In this document: piece by piece, positions 17,463-26,134 of the stretch
Layout: each line of letters opens with the position of its first letter
Position numbering within the stretch: the stretch's first letter is position 1
Origin: Ktedonospora formicarum
GTDB lineage: Bacteria > Chloroflexota > Ktedonobacteria > Ktedonobacterales > Ktedonobacteraceae
Direction of reading: 5' to 3'
Assembly (NCBI RefSeq): GCF_016587355.1
Contig: NZ_BNJF01000003.1
Span: 806,001-870,000 of the forward strand
Length of the DNA stretch: 64,000 nt
Made by a program: the position numbers and the translations under genes
The notes under the pieces: model-generated
The model's database searches: none
Told to the model about the DNA's origin: nothing
Seen by the model: only the letters and a program-made list of their open reading frames with translations

Positions 17463-18237
17463 GCCATACTAATTTCTAGCATGAAGATGTATAAAATACT
17501 CTGGTTTGGGGCAGAGCATTTTGACATGGGAAAGGGGGATGGAGGTTGTTTGGTTCTTGTTAAGAACTTGGTATATTATCTTCGCTTATGGAAGATGCAA
17601 AGACATGATGTATGGCTGAATGATTTTTACTAACAAACTCAAATGTCAATAATATTCAGTACCATGTCTTACAATTAAGTATAAGCAAATTTTTTGGTTA
17701 CACAAGTACCTCATCCTTAAGGTCTAACAATAAAGCGTTCCTTCGACATGTTCGCGACTCATTCGCGCTTACCAATTGAAGAGATGTGCCAGATCTTGTA
17801 TTCAGTTTTTTCCTTTCCCCCCTCAAATATTGGGATCAAATAGCATTTGGCGCATCCACACCATGTAACCGCTATTTCTGACTTCGCTGAAGAATCAGAG
17901 AAAAAGACAGCAATTACTATATAGGTAACGGGGCATATTACCATTTTTTGCTGTTGAGTATGCGATAAATGCGAATAAAACTAATGGGGATTAAACGGAC
18001 ACATCCTAAACAAACGAAATAGCTGAGTTTGCGGAAGATAGGGCTAATGCGCTGAGCCTGCATTAGAGAAGCCCCCGGCGTAGGTGATGAGCACTGTATT
18101 ATGAGTGGGCACGACGCAGATTAAAGCGCCTACATAGGTGCTGATCATGTTAACCAGCAATATGTAGGCGCTCAATTTTAGCGAGCGCTTTATCTTACAT
18201 TGGGGAGCGCTCATGGCTTTATAATAGTCACGTATGG
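17463..18237. other. 775-bp AT-rich region without a supported gene
   Basis: Several short frames exist, but none has a ribosome binding site or protein-like composition. The region probably holds the promoter of the large regulator. An inverted repeat lies at 18125-18172 (AGCGCCTACATA and TATGTAGGCGCT, 24-nt loop); the GTAGGCGC core recurs near 26075, 31400, 47136 and 48145. Confidence 0.5.
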
Positions 18238-18510
18238 CTATAATACAGGGCCAACGTAAATGGGCATTGGGCTGTCTGGAGGTCCCTCGTCGCCAACGTA
18301 AATGGGCATTGGGCTATCTGGAGGTCCCTCGTCAAGCTGGTAGGCACCAAATATGGAATCATGCACACGCTCGACAGAGGGAAAGTGAAATGCAAATGAA
18401 AGGCTGAGCAGAAATAGAACGAGCGCGGTAATCATCAGCAGAATGAGTTTTGACCACAACGTGACGTGAGCCTGGAGAGAGGGGGTGGTTAAGCAGTGCT
18501 GTCCGTGCAT
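18238..18510 (-). CDS. 90-aa single-pass membrane peptide with a duplicated 14-residue tail
   Basis: ATG at 18510 has AAAGGAG 6-12 nt upstream, so this small gene is well supported. The protein has a polar N-terminus, one hydrophobic helix (KLILLMITALVLFLLSLSFA), a short spacer with VERVHDSIFGAYQL, and then DEGPPDSPMPIYVG twice in tandem, ending in PVL. The DNA repeat is exact over most of 42 bp. The repeats would lie outside the cell if the N-terminus stays inside. The layout resembles precursors that release repeated short peptides, but no processing site or enzyme is visible. I do not recognise a family. Confidence 0.65.
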   Translation of the reverse strand: MHGQHCLTTPSLQAHVTLWSKLILLMITALVLFLLSLSFAFHFPSVERVHDSIFGAYQLDEGPPDSPMPIYVGDEGPPDSPMPIYVGPVL

Positions 18511-18549
18511 GATGTTTGCTCCTTTAAAGAGAATTTTCAGTGACCACAT

Positions 18550-19055
18550 TCAATTGCTGAGGATAGGATAGCTCATCATCTTTCGCTAGCTATTCGCGCT
18601 TGTTTCGCCATAAAATAGTTTTCTTCGCAGTTACTTCGCAAATCCGATCTTTGCACGTAGGTCACTATATAAAGAGCTAATATATGCATCATAGGAAATA
18701 TATTTCTTAACAGATGATGAACGGGTAGTACGCGATCTGTGTACCAGTGTGAAGGGGCCGGCAGTGGGGGTTGCTTACGCAAAGTCTTTCTCAGTGCGAG
18801 AATTTCAGGAATAAGGATGGAAATAGTGGGCACTATAACGCGGCGTGGCTGGAAATCATGACTCCTGATCAAGAGCTGATTATGGAATCTAGGCACAAGT
18901 CATTTGAGTACCTGCCTCGCCGCTGAGTGATTGAACGTACCATTGTTTGACTAACCTTTAGTCTCTGAACTGGCAAGAAATCTTGCCTGATAGCGAAAAT
19001 GTTGGATCTATGTTTCTTCAGAAATAAACAAGTGTGCTCCTTTGCGCAGCACCAG
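18550..19055. other. 506-bp region without a supported gene
   Basis: Only short frames without ribosome binding sites are seen. It holds the upstream region of the 90-aa peptide gene and the downstream region of the NHLP-clan gene. Confidence 0.45.
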
Positions 19056-19280
19056 CTATGAAGGTTCCACATCATCGCTATCACTAAAGGCGTCTAACAA
19101 ACACTGGCTAAATTCTGAGAGAGTTTCGGCGCTGATTGTGCTGAATACAGCTTTCTCCTCTTCTGTGAGCTCAAATCCTCTCTTTTGAGTCGAGACGAGA
19201 GGATTCTCTCTCAATTCTCGCCAGAATTGTTTGTCAACGGCGGCTAAACCCAGTATGCTGTTGAGTGTTTTCCAGGACAC
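19056..19280 (-). CDS. NHLP-clan (Os1348-like) small protein, possible RiPP-type precursor
   Basis: Starts with GTG at 19280, preceded by AAAGGAGG, giving 74 residues. The pattern SILGLAAVDKQFWRELRENP, then GFELTEEEKAVFSTISA and LSEFSQCLL, is that of the nitrile-hydratase-like leader clan (Os1348-type), whose members serve as leader regions of modified peptides or as orphan copies. The 12 residues after the leader-like part (DAFSDSDDVEPS) are acidic and lack the Cys/Ser/Thr-rich core of a typical precursor. No modification enzyme is seen nearby. Repeat copy B lies 40 bp upstream of the start. Confidence 0.65.
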   Translation of the reverse strand: MSWKTLNSILGLAAVDKQFWRELRENPLVSTQKRGFELTEEEKAVFSTISAETLSEFSQCLLDAFSDSDDVEPS

Positions 19281-19320
19281 GATGTCCTCCTTTCCCTCGT
19301 ATGGCAAGCATACACAGCAT

Positions 19321-19454
19321 GTTATGAAAAGCATTCGCCAACGCCGCACGGGCGGCGGCTAGCTTCGCCGCTACATGGTTCCACCTCAAGCTGAGTTTGT
19401 GTTGTGCCATGTCTGAGCACCTCGGGCGGCTGCGTTCAGACTAATGAAAGGCAT
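19321..19454 (-). repeat. copy B of the 135-bp palindromic repeat (family 2)
   Basis: Starts TTATGAAAAGCATTCGCC and ends TAATGAAAGGCAT, with imperfect terminal inverted repeats. It is closely similar to copy C (22549-22682), including CATGGTTCCACCTCAAGCTG in the middle. It lies just 5' of the NHLP-clan gene. Confidence 0.8.
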
Positions 19455-19649
19455 AGGATAATTCTTCCTTGGAGTGCAAACATATTAACACATTTATACA
19501 AGAAAAGAACCGGATGTGCGAGCACACCAGTACTCCATTCTCTAAAAAGGCTAGCCTTCAGTTAACTATTGCCATTGTCATCTGACAACATAAACGCTCG
19601 CTAGCCCCATTTGTCGTCGCAACAACTTTTTCCATGACCCTCCCCCCAG

Positions 19650-19667
19650 TTGTTGTCGCGACAACAA
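19650..19667. promoter_or_regulatory. 18-bp perfect palindrome, candidate operator
   Basis: TTGTTGTCGCGACAACAA is its own reverse complement. A degenerate version (TTGTCGTCGCAACAA, from 19611) lies about 38 bp away, as for two operator sites. It lies 35 bp after the azoreductase stop and about 370 bp upstream of the NHLP-clan start. Which gene it controls is unclear. Confidence 0.5.
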
Positions 19668-19701
19668 ATTTCACGATCATCGGCATTGGTGCAGGCAACC
19701 T

Positions 19702-20403
19702 TTAGCGAGCGCCTACATTTGACGCGTCGCCATAGGCTGGCTCGCCTACCACAAGTGGCTTCTTTCCATACCACTCCTGGGTAATGGAGCGCACCTCTTC
19801 AATTGACTCATCAAGCAAGCGAGCTTTCACATCCTCGCTTTTCGAAGGGCTCATGCCCTCGCCCAACACACCGCGAATTTCAGAGAAGCCCATAAATTTA
19901 AACTCAAGCTTTGCCAGGGAGAAACCGTGGTCATAGGTTGGACCAAAGAGACTGCCAACGGTTCCGTCTCCTGTGCTGTAGGTTCCAAAGGCTGTCATCA
20001 AGACCAGAGCTTTTTTGCCGGTCATCAGTCCCAGAAAGGCTCCCTTTGGATTGGGCAGAAAGGTATCGCCTTGTAGCATGACCGAATCAAACCAGGCCTT
20101 TACGGTAGCAGGCAGAGAAAAGTTGTACATAGGGGTCGCCAGGACCACCACGTCACATGATTTGAGTTGCTCTGTCATGCGATCCATCTTGGCGAGGGCT
20201 GGAATGGGGATATCGCGGGGAATGGCTTTGGTGATACGCCCAAAGTAGCCCCCTAGCGCCTCGATAGAGAACAGATCGGGTACGTCCTGGCAGAGGTCGA
20301 GTTCCTCAATCTCCGTGCCTGATGCCTCTTCAAGAAAGGCATCTAGCATCTTCCTGGTACGGGACCTTGGATTGGGTAGATATTTGACAATAAGCGTCTT
20401 CAT
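19702..20403 (-). CDS. FMN-dependent NADH:quinone/azo reductase (flavodoxin-like fold)
   Basis: A 233-residue protein that opens with MKTLIVKYLPNPRSRTRKML (the phosphate-binding loop of the AzoR family), then shows VVVLATPMYNFSLPATVKAWFDSVM, the family's flavin-binding P-x-Y-N-F segment, and MTGKKALVLMTAFGTY. Such enzymes use NADH to reduce quinones or azo dyes by two electrons in the cytoplasm and often protect against quinone-like compounds. GAAAGGAAGG before the ATG at 20403 sets the start; a longer frame adds 13 residues. It lies just downstream of the GMC oxidoreductase in the same direction, so a role in tailoring or self-protection is possible. Confidence 0.85.
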   Translation of the reverse strand: MKTLIVKYLPNPRSRTRKMLDAFLEEASGTEIEELDLCQDVPDLFSIEALGGYFGRITKAIPRDIPIPALAKMDRMTEQLKSCDVVVLATPMYNFSLPATVKAWFDSVMLQGDTFLPNPKGAFLGLMTGKKALVLMTAFGTYSTGDGTVGSLFGPTYDHGFSLAKLEFKFMGFSEIRGVLGEGMSPSKSEDVKARLLDESIEEVRSITQEWYGKKPLVVGEPAYGDASNVGAR

Positions 20404-20472
20404 TGAATCCTTCCTTTCCTCTAAAAAGGCGATAATCTTCACGATAGTTCCGCCAGGAATCTGGCGAACAAG

Positions 20473-22530
20473 CTAGAGAACAAGCGTTTTCATGTACTGA
20501 CTCGCGTTGTGAGCCAGGGCCATAATGGAGAGCATGGGGTTGACGCCACAGGCAGAGGGGAAGACGCTGCTATCGCAGACAAACAGGCCCTCGACTCCAT
20601 GTACTCGCTGATGCTCGTCCGTAACCGATGTTTTCGCGCTGGCTCCCATGCGGCATGTACCCATCTGGTGAGCCGAAAACATGATCACGCGGTTAGCGCC
20701 AAGGCCACGACGCTGCATAAGGCGGTCAAAGTCGCGCAAGCGCTGCCTCTGTTCGCTTTCCTGCTCTGACCTTATAAGGTCGGTTGGTTTATTTTGCAGG
20801 GAAATCACTCTCTCCGCGCCTGCCGCGAGATGAATCCGCGCTCCCTGGCGCAGACCATGCAAGATATGCTTGCGATCATAACGAGAGACGGTATAGTCCA
20901 CGACAGGCTCACCGGCGAGGTTCATGCTCACAGAGCCTTCTCCCTTGTCTCGATTTAAGATGATGACCGAAGCAAGATGCGAGACAGCCATCATTTCATC
21001 GCGGAAGTTGCGCGCGGAATACCAGGGAGTCGCCAGGCCGAAGAGACCGGGATGCGTTGGAGCAACTTCCAGGGTATAGCCGTAGTTGCGGTCCAGGTGG
21101 GCAAATTGGCTAGAATAGGCGGATTGTAAAACCCCTTGCCAGGCATTGATCTTTTCAGGGTAAACGCCTACGCTGATCGCTGTCGGGTGCAGGCGCAAGT
21201 GCCGCCCGATGTGTGGATTTTCAATTCCCGAACGTCGCAGAAGTAAAGGAGAGTACAGAGCGCCCGCCGCAACGACGACGACGCCAGCGCGAACAGTCAG
21301 CGAGGAGGTTTCTCCTGTGCGCGTATCCCTGACGCTTGCCTGCACCCCAACGGCGCGCCCATGCTCGATAAGGATCTTTTCCGCGCTACAGCGAACCAGG
21401 ATCTGCGCCTCATGGTCATACGCGTCTTGCAAGTATGTCTTGAGCGTAGATTGGCTGCATCCATAGCGGCACCCCAGATTACAGGAACCGCAGCGCTGCT
21501 CGCAGCCAACGGCGTTGCGCGGTATGACTCCGGCATGATATCCAAGGCGCGTGGCACCATCAAAGAGCTTCTGATTTTGCGGATTATGCTGACTGTTTTC
21601 AACATTTACGCGGATACGCCGCTCTACAGCGGCAAAGCTGTCCTGTAATTGAGAACTGGTAAAGCGGCCTGTAAGCCCTGAACTCTGCTCCCATTCCGCG
21701 AGCACATCATCGGGGGTACGAAAGGAGGTCATCCAGTTGACGACGGTGCCGCCTCCCAGGGTTTCACCCGCCAGCATAATGACGCCAAGATCTTTCGTCG
21801 AAAGCGCTCCCCGTTTCAAGAAAAGCTCCGGCATCGCCTGTTCTTCGTGCCAGGAAAAGTTGCCTTCGTAGTTATAGCCCCCCTTCTCCAGCACGACCAC
21901 GCGTTTACCAGCTCGCGCGAGTTCCCCCGCGACTACGCCGCCACCAGCGCCAGAGCCAATCACCACTACATCAGCTTCCAGCGTGGTATCCCGCGAGATC
22001 GCCACAGGCGTTATGCGTTGTGGAGTATCCGGCGGTGGTGGTGGCGCTTCAAATTCCAGGGTGGCCCAGTTGGGATTACTTCCCTGCTCATCAATGGCGG
22101 AAAAGTACAGCAAGCCAGCCAGGCGCTTGAGTCCTTGAAACCCCTGGCGGAAGGGTTTTACAGGGCTATTGGCGAGCGCTAGTAAATATTGCTCGCGCTT
22201 CTCCTGTGGCAGATCCACAAAGGGACGGGCACTCCCCGCCAGCAGCAGGCCCATAGGAGGGGCGGTGAAGAGACTCAGGAAGAGGCGAATATCCGCCTGT
22301 ACTTCTGGACCTTCCTGGCCCAATTTGTCGGCAACCAGCTCGGCGATATGTAAATCGTGAGCACAGCGTCGATAATAGGCGGATAGCGCTTCGGAGCTAC
22401 CCGCAGGAGGTTGAAGCGAGGGAAGGAGGGTATCACAAATGGCTTCCAGAAGAGAAAACTCTTTGGGTGTCAGCCAGTTCGTACCTTCCCGCTTCTTTGT
22501 CTCCTCGGCTGTCGATGCTGTTATTCCCAT
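20473..22530 (-). CDS. GMC-family FAD oxidoreductase with N-terminal helical domain
   Basis: A 685-residue protein. About 180 N-terminal residues are helical (LTPKEFSLLEAICDTLLPSL), like the small-subunit-type extension of long-chain alcohol oxidases. Then comes the FAD Rossmann motif VVVIGSGAGGGVVAGELARAG, LAGETLGGGTVVNW, a cysteine-rich stretch CEQRCGSCNLGCRYGC, and near the C-terminus SAHQMGTCRMG and CDSSVFPSACGVNPMLSIMALA, the GMC signature. The family oxidises alcohols or other CH-OH groups. A GMC-type protein (E9) is a regular companion of enediyne PKSs. The ATG at 22530 is chosen because GGAGGT lies about 10 nt upstream; the longer frame runs into repeat copy C. Confidence 0.88.
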   Translation of the reverse strand: MGITASTAEETKKREGTNWLTPKEFSLLEAICDTLLPSLQPPAGSSEALSAYYRRCAHDLHIAELVADKLGQEGPEVQADIRLFLSLFTAPPMGLLLAGSARPFVDLPQEKREQYLLALANSPVKPFRQGFQGLKRLAGLLYFSAIDEQGSNPNWATLEFEAPPPPPDTPQRITPVAISRDTTLEADVVVIGSGAGGGVVAGELARAGKRVVVLEKGGYNYEGNFSWHEEQAMPELFLKRGALSTKDLGVIMLAGETLGGGTVVNWMTSFRTPDDVLAEWEQSSGLTGRFTSSQLQDSFAAVERRIRVNVENSQHNPQNQKLFDGATRLGYHAGVIPRNAVGCEQRCGSCNLGCRYGCSQSTLKTYLQDAYDHEAQILVRCSAEKILIEHGRAVGVQASVRDTRTGETSSLTVRAGVVVVAAGALYSPLLLRRSGIENPHIGRHLRLHPTAISVGVYPEKINAWQGVLQSAYSSQFAHLDRNYGYTLEVAPTHPGLFGLATPWYSARNFRDEMMAVSHLASVIILNRDKGEGSVSMNLAGEPVVDYTVSRYDRKHILHGLRQGARIHLAAGAERVISLQNKPTDLIRSEQESEQRQRLRDFDRLMQRRGLGANRVIMFSAHQMGTCRMGASAKTSVTDEHQRVHGVEGLFVCDSSVFPSACGVNPMLSIMALAHNASQYMKTLVL

Positions 22531-22548
22531 CGTTTTTGCTACCTCCAT

Positions 22549-22682
22549 GTTATGAAAAGCATTCGCCAACGCCGCCGGTGTGGCGGCGAAGCTAGCCGCC
22601 ACATGGTTCCACCTCAAGCTGAGTTGGTGTAGTGCCATGTCTGAGCATCTCAGGCGGCTACGCTCAGGCTAATGAAAGGCAT
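22549..22682 (-). repeat. copy C of the 135-bp palindromic repeat (family 2)
   Basis: Same sequence plan as copy B: TTATGAAAAGCATTCGCC to TAATGAAAGGCATG. Its inner end stops 2 bp short of the ribosome binding region of the GMC gene, so it forms most of that gene's leader. Confidence 0.8.
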
Positions 22683-22753
22683 GTTCATCAATGCAAATAA
22701 GAACAGGCAGAGTTCCGAGTTTTCAAGGTACAAAACAATTGGCATGAGAATGC

Positions 22754-23677
22754 TTAACTTTGGGCCTCATTCGCCACGGCATCCAGAAAATGCTGCTCAA
22801 TCCGCTCTCGCCAGATCTCATGCGCGGTGTCGCCAGAGGGAAGGTTTTCCAGGGCTTCATTCGCGATGTGGGCGACAGTCTCACCAGAGCGTTCACAGAA
22901 GACACGGCAGGCAAGCTCAGTATGGGGCGTAATATGACCAAAGCCATAGCGCCTCTTCGCCGCTAGGGCACCAGCCAGAGCCAGTTGAGGTCGATACGAG
23001 CCGGCGGCAGCGAGCAAACGCCCAAGCGCCTCGCGCTCCATAGGGCTTCCGGCATAAGCGCAGGCAAATGCGGCCCCACTCCAGAGGTCCGCCTGACGAG
23101 ATTCGGGGAAGGCGGCTATCACATCGATGACTTGCTCAACACTCTCGCCAGTCGCGAACCAGATACTCCGGCCCATGCCCTGGTCAAAGACGCGGCGAGC
23201 ATAAGGAGAGAGATGTGAGGGTATTTCCTGCTTTTCAAGATAGCGCTGCCGAGCGAAGAAGCCTTTATAGAAGCCATAGCCATCCACCACCATCCAGCGG
23301 AAAGCGGGATGGTCGAGCCGCGCCATGAAGCGCTCGATGCGCCTACCTCCCATGCGACCAATCGCCAGCCCCGCGCCTATATAGATAGGAATAATGTATG
23401 GGGCACCTGGCCCACGCACGAATTCTTGCAGGCGCGTTCGCCAGGGCATAAAGTAATCAAAGACGGTGAAGCCCAACCCTATGCCTTCGTAGGCAAACCC
23501 GCGCCAATTAGCATCAACCTCATTCATCTGCGCGACCAGAACATCAAAGCGATCATCTTCCAGGGTCAGGCGAAAGCCCTTCATGACCACTGCCATGACT
23601 TTCTGGTCGGACCCCTGGGCCTTAGGGACGGAACGTAGAATGGTTCTACGAAGCGTTCTAAAAAGAGAATTTGTCAC
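22754..23677 (-). CDS. DUF1702 (enediyne E3-like) protein 1
   Basis: A 307-residue protein starting with GTG at 23677 (AAGGAGG 8 nt upstream). It has the full DUF1702 pattern: GFRLTLEDDRFDVLV, RGFAYEGIGLGF, MPWRTRLQEF with GPGAPYIIPIYIGAGLA, the central MVVDGYGFYKGFF, FDQGMGRSIWF, ADLWSGAAFACAYAG, and the C-terminal HEIWRERIEQHF. DUF1702 proteins (SgcE3 and relatives) are found beside enediyne polyketide synthases; their reaction is not known. It follows a divergent regulator gene and precedes the GMC gene. Confidence 0.88.
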   Translation of the reverse strand: MTNSLFRTLRRTILRSVPKAQGSDQKVMAVVMKGFRLTLEDDRFDVLVAQMNEVDANWRGFAYEGIGLGFTVFDYFMPWRTRLQEFVRGPGAPYIIPIYIGAGLAIGRMGGRRIERFMARLDHPAFRWMVVDGYGFYKGFFARQRYLEKQEIPSHLSPYARRVFDQGMGRSIWFATGESVEQVIDVIAAFPESRQADLWSGAAFACAYAGSPMEREALGRLLAAAGSYRPQLALAGALAAKRRYGFGHITPHTELACRVFCERSGETVAHIANEALENLPSGDTAHEIWRERIEQHFLDAVANEAQS

Positions 23678-24037
23678 GGCGTTGCCTCCTTCATGAGCCA
23701 CACGCAATAGCGCCAGATAGCGCTGCTTGCCACATAAAGCAACTGTGGAGGATAGAATTTACCACCCACTTACCCCGAATAAAATCTCACCATCCAGCCC
23801 AGATTTTGGACAGTTTTTTCGCAGGTGCGAAACAATTGCGAAGACTTCGTGGATATCTCAGGCTTATCCTTTTTCTTGAACCACAGGATATAGATGTTTA
23901 ATAAGCAAGAGAGCAGCTTCTATGTTCTGTATCCCAAAACCTGGCACCGTGTCTGATGCTATAGCATCTAAGCGCAGAGCTGGTTGGCGGATAAGGCCAT
24001 AGGGCGAGTAGTAGTAAAAGGACGACCTTTGATTAAG

Positions 24038-25882
24038 CCAATGAAAACTCTTCAAATTCACTTGCCTGAGAATGAAGGAGTTCAGCGTGTCTGTCCTTCT
24101 CCTCTCTTCACGGAGCGGTATCTTCCCATTCCTCTGACCGAGCTGATTGGTCGTGAAAAGGAGGTCGATACGATCTGCGCTCTTCTCCAACAGCCAGCGA
24201 CACGCTTATTGACGCTCACGGGCGCGGGAGGCGTTGGCAAAACCCACCTCGCGCTGCATGTGGCCCATGAAATGAGTCTCATGTTCGCGGATGGCATCTG
24301 TTTTGTCTCACTGGCCTCTGTCAATTCAGTCGATCAGGTTTTGCCTGCCATCGCTAGCGCGTTTGATCTGCCATCCAGTCAATTTACCTTGAGGCATATT
24401 CAAACGCTACTGCATGAGCGAAACTGCTTACTTCTGCTCGATAATTTTGAACATATCGCGGGCGCGGCTCCTCAGTTAAAAAGGCTACTCTCCGCCTCGC
24501 CTCAATCGAAAATTCTGGTTACCAGCCGTACGATTCTCCGGCTTCAGGGGGAGCAAGAGTTCTATGTGAAGCCGCTACCTATGCTCGAACTTTCGCCTCT
24601 CCCCTCTTACGAGGAGCTTGCCAGAATGCCAGCGGTTTCGCTCTTTGTGCGGAGAGCGCGTACCGCTCATCCCGAATTTGAGTTGACCCGCGAGAACGCC
24701 TTAACGATTGCTCAGATCTGCAATCGCCTGGATGGACTTCCTTTAGCGCTGGAACTGGCGGCGCTACGTATTAAGCTCTTTACGCCATATGGACTCCTGG
24801 AAAGGCTAGAGAAGCGGATTTCATTTCTGACTGAGGGACCTTGCGACGCGCCCGAGCGGCATCAATCGCTACGTAAAACGATAGAGTGGAGTTATCACGC
24901 CCTCAACCAGGAGGAGCAGCGACTCTTCCGCCATCTCTCCATTTTCGCTGGCAGCTATTCACTGCATGCCATTGAGGCCATCTGTGGGGCCAATAACAAG
25001 TATGAGGCGACACTGCTTGATACGCTCTCCTCTCTGCTCAATCAAAGCCTGCTGTACCGCGAAAGGTCAGCCACGCAGAAGGAGTATCGCTTCACGATGC
25101 TAGAGGCTGTGCGAGAGTATGCCTCGGAATGCTTGCAGAACAGCGAAGAGAAGGAAGAGGTCGCGCAGGCTCATGCCGAGTATTACCTGTCCCTCACCCA
25201 GATCATGGAATTTAAGAACGACAGGGAAGAAACACTCCAATGGATCAGGCGGGAATTTGAAAATCTGCGATCCTCCTTTAGCTGGTTTCTGTCTTCGCAA
25301 GAGAGGGAGCAGGCGCTCAGGATGCGCATTCTTGAGTTGCACTCGCCTCAGGCACAAGCAATCTGCTTTCTGGTCATGGGGGCCATTCTCGCGACACAAA
25401 AGCGCTACATCTGGGCCATTCGCCTGTGGGGAAAAGCCAGGGCGCTCACCAAGGAGAGGGAGGAGCATATTAAGTCGCGTCCCTACGAATGGTTACGCTC
25501 AATTCTGGGCGACAACCCTTCCTACGCGCAGATGCTTGAGACAATCCAGATGCAATTCGATGAGCGGGATTTGGCTACCGCGTGGACCGAAGGGGAGTCC
25601 CTCTCTCCCAAACAATTGCTGGCAAAACCGGAGTCGTCTATGGTTCACACATCGTCCGCACCCTCTGAAAAAGAGACCGTTCCTTACTTCCAGAGGCTCA
25701 CGCCACGCGAGCGGGAGGTGCTACGGCTGCTGACTCTGGGCCTGAGTAGCGCGGTCATCGCGAGGCAACTCTTCGTCAGTCTCACAACAGTTAATTCGCA
25801 TGTGCGTACAATCTATAATAAGCTCGGGGTCTCCTCACGCAGTGCCGCGACCCGTTACGCTCTGGAGCATCATCTAGTGTGA
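24038..25882 (+). CDS. NB-ARC/AfsR-like ATPase with C-terminal LuxR domain
   Basis: A 614-residue regulator. ELIGREKEVDTICALL and P-loop LTGAGGVGKTHLALHVA start an NB-ARC-type NTPase; NCLLLLDNFEHI is Walker B, KILVTSRTILRL sensor 1 and GLPLALELAA the GxP motif. A winged-helix/helical region follows (HQSLRKTIEWSYHAL). The last 65 residues are a LuxR helix-turn-helix (LTPREREVLRLLTLGL, VNSHVRTIYNKLGV). The TPR part between is short for the family. Such proteins activate gene sets when the NTPase is switched on. The ATG at 24038 is the likely start, with a TTG at 24026 preceded by AAAAGGA as alternative. Placed inside the cluster, it is the best candidate for its pathway regulator. Confidence 0.88.
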   Translation, partial: PMKTLQIHLPENEGVQRVCPSPLFTERYLPIPLTELIGREKEVDTICALLQQPATRLLTLTGAGGVGKTHLALHVAHEMSLMFADGICFVSLASVNSVDQVLPAIASAFDLPSSQFTLRHIQTLLHERNCLLLLDNFEHIAGAAPQLKRLLSASPQSKILVTSRTILRLQGEQEFYVKPLPMLELSPLPSYEELARMPAVSLFVRRARTAHPEFELTRENALTIAQICNRLDGLPLALELAALRIKLFTPYGLLERLEKRISFLTEGPCDAPERHQSLRKTIEWSYHALNQEEQRLFRHLSIFAGSYSLHAIEAICGANNKYEATLLDTLSSLLNQSLLYRERSATQKEYRFTMLEAVREYASECLQNSEEKEEVAQAHAEYYLSLTQIMEFKNDREETLQWIRREFENLRSSFSWFLSSQEREQALRMRILELHSPQAQAICFLVMGAILATQKRYIWAIRLWGKARALTKEREEHIKSRPYEWLRSILGDNPSYAQMLETIQMQFDERDLATAWTEGESLSPKQLLAKPESSMVHTSSAPSEKETVPYFQRLTPREREVLRLLTLGLSSAVIARQLFVSLTTVNSHVRTIYNKLGVSSRSAATRYALEHHLV

Positions 25883-25885
25883 AGC

Positions 25886-25990
25886 TGCCGCTGCTAAAGC
25901 GACGCGGCTACATATGGGGGTGCCGCTGCTAAAGCGACGCGGCTACATATGGGGATGCCGCTGCTAAAGCGACGCGGCTACATATGTATC
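25886..25990. repeat. three tandem 35-bp repeats
   Basis: TGCCGCTGCTAAAGCGACGC followed by GGCTACATATGGGG recurs at 25886, 25921 and 25956 with hardly any change. It lies just after the LuxR-type gene. Confidence 0.85.
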
Positions 25991-26134
25991 TCTTTTCCTA
26001 TTGGAAGGCGGGATGGGGGATTGCGTTGGCTAAAGCTCAACGCTTACACACGGGATCATTCTCTCCCATATGTAGGCGCGGAGCTTTAGCCCGCGCTTTA
26101 CGGATCTCCCATCCCAGGTTCGCCCTGATGGGCT
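25991..26134. terminator. paired repeats between convergent genes
   Basis: GGGATGGGGGAT (about 26010) and ATCTCCCATCCC (about 26104) can pair, enclosing CATATGTAGGCGC and GAGCTTTAGCCCGCGC elements. It lies between the convergent LuxR-type and DUF1702 genes, so it probably ends transcription from both. Confidence 0.5.

Noticed and set aside
17286..17633. 115-codon plus-strand frame at the regulator leader
   Set aside because: It overlaps the regulator start and hairpin copy 5 and has no protein-like pattern.
25886..25990. CRISPR array
   Set aside because: Three 35-bp units follow each other directly without spacers, and no cas genes are present.
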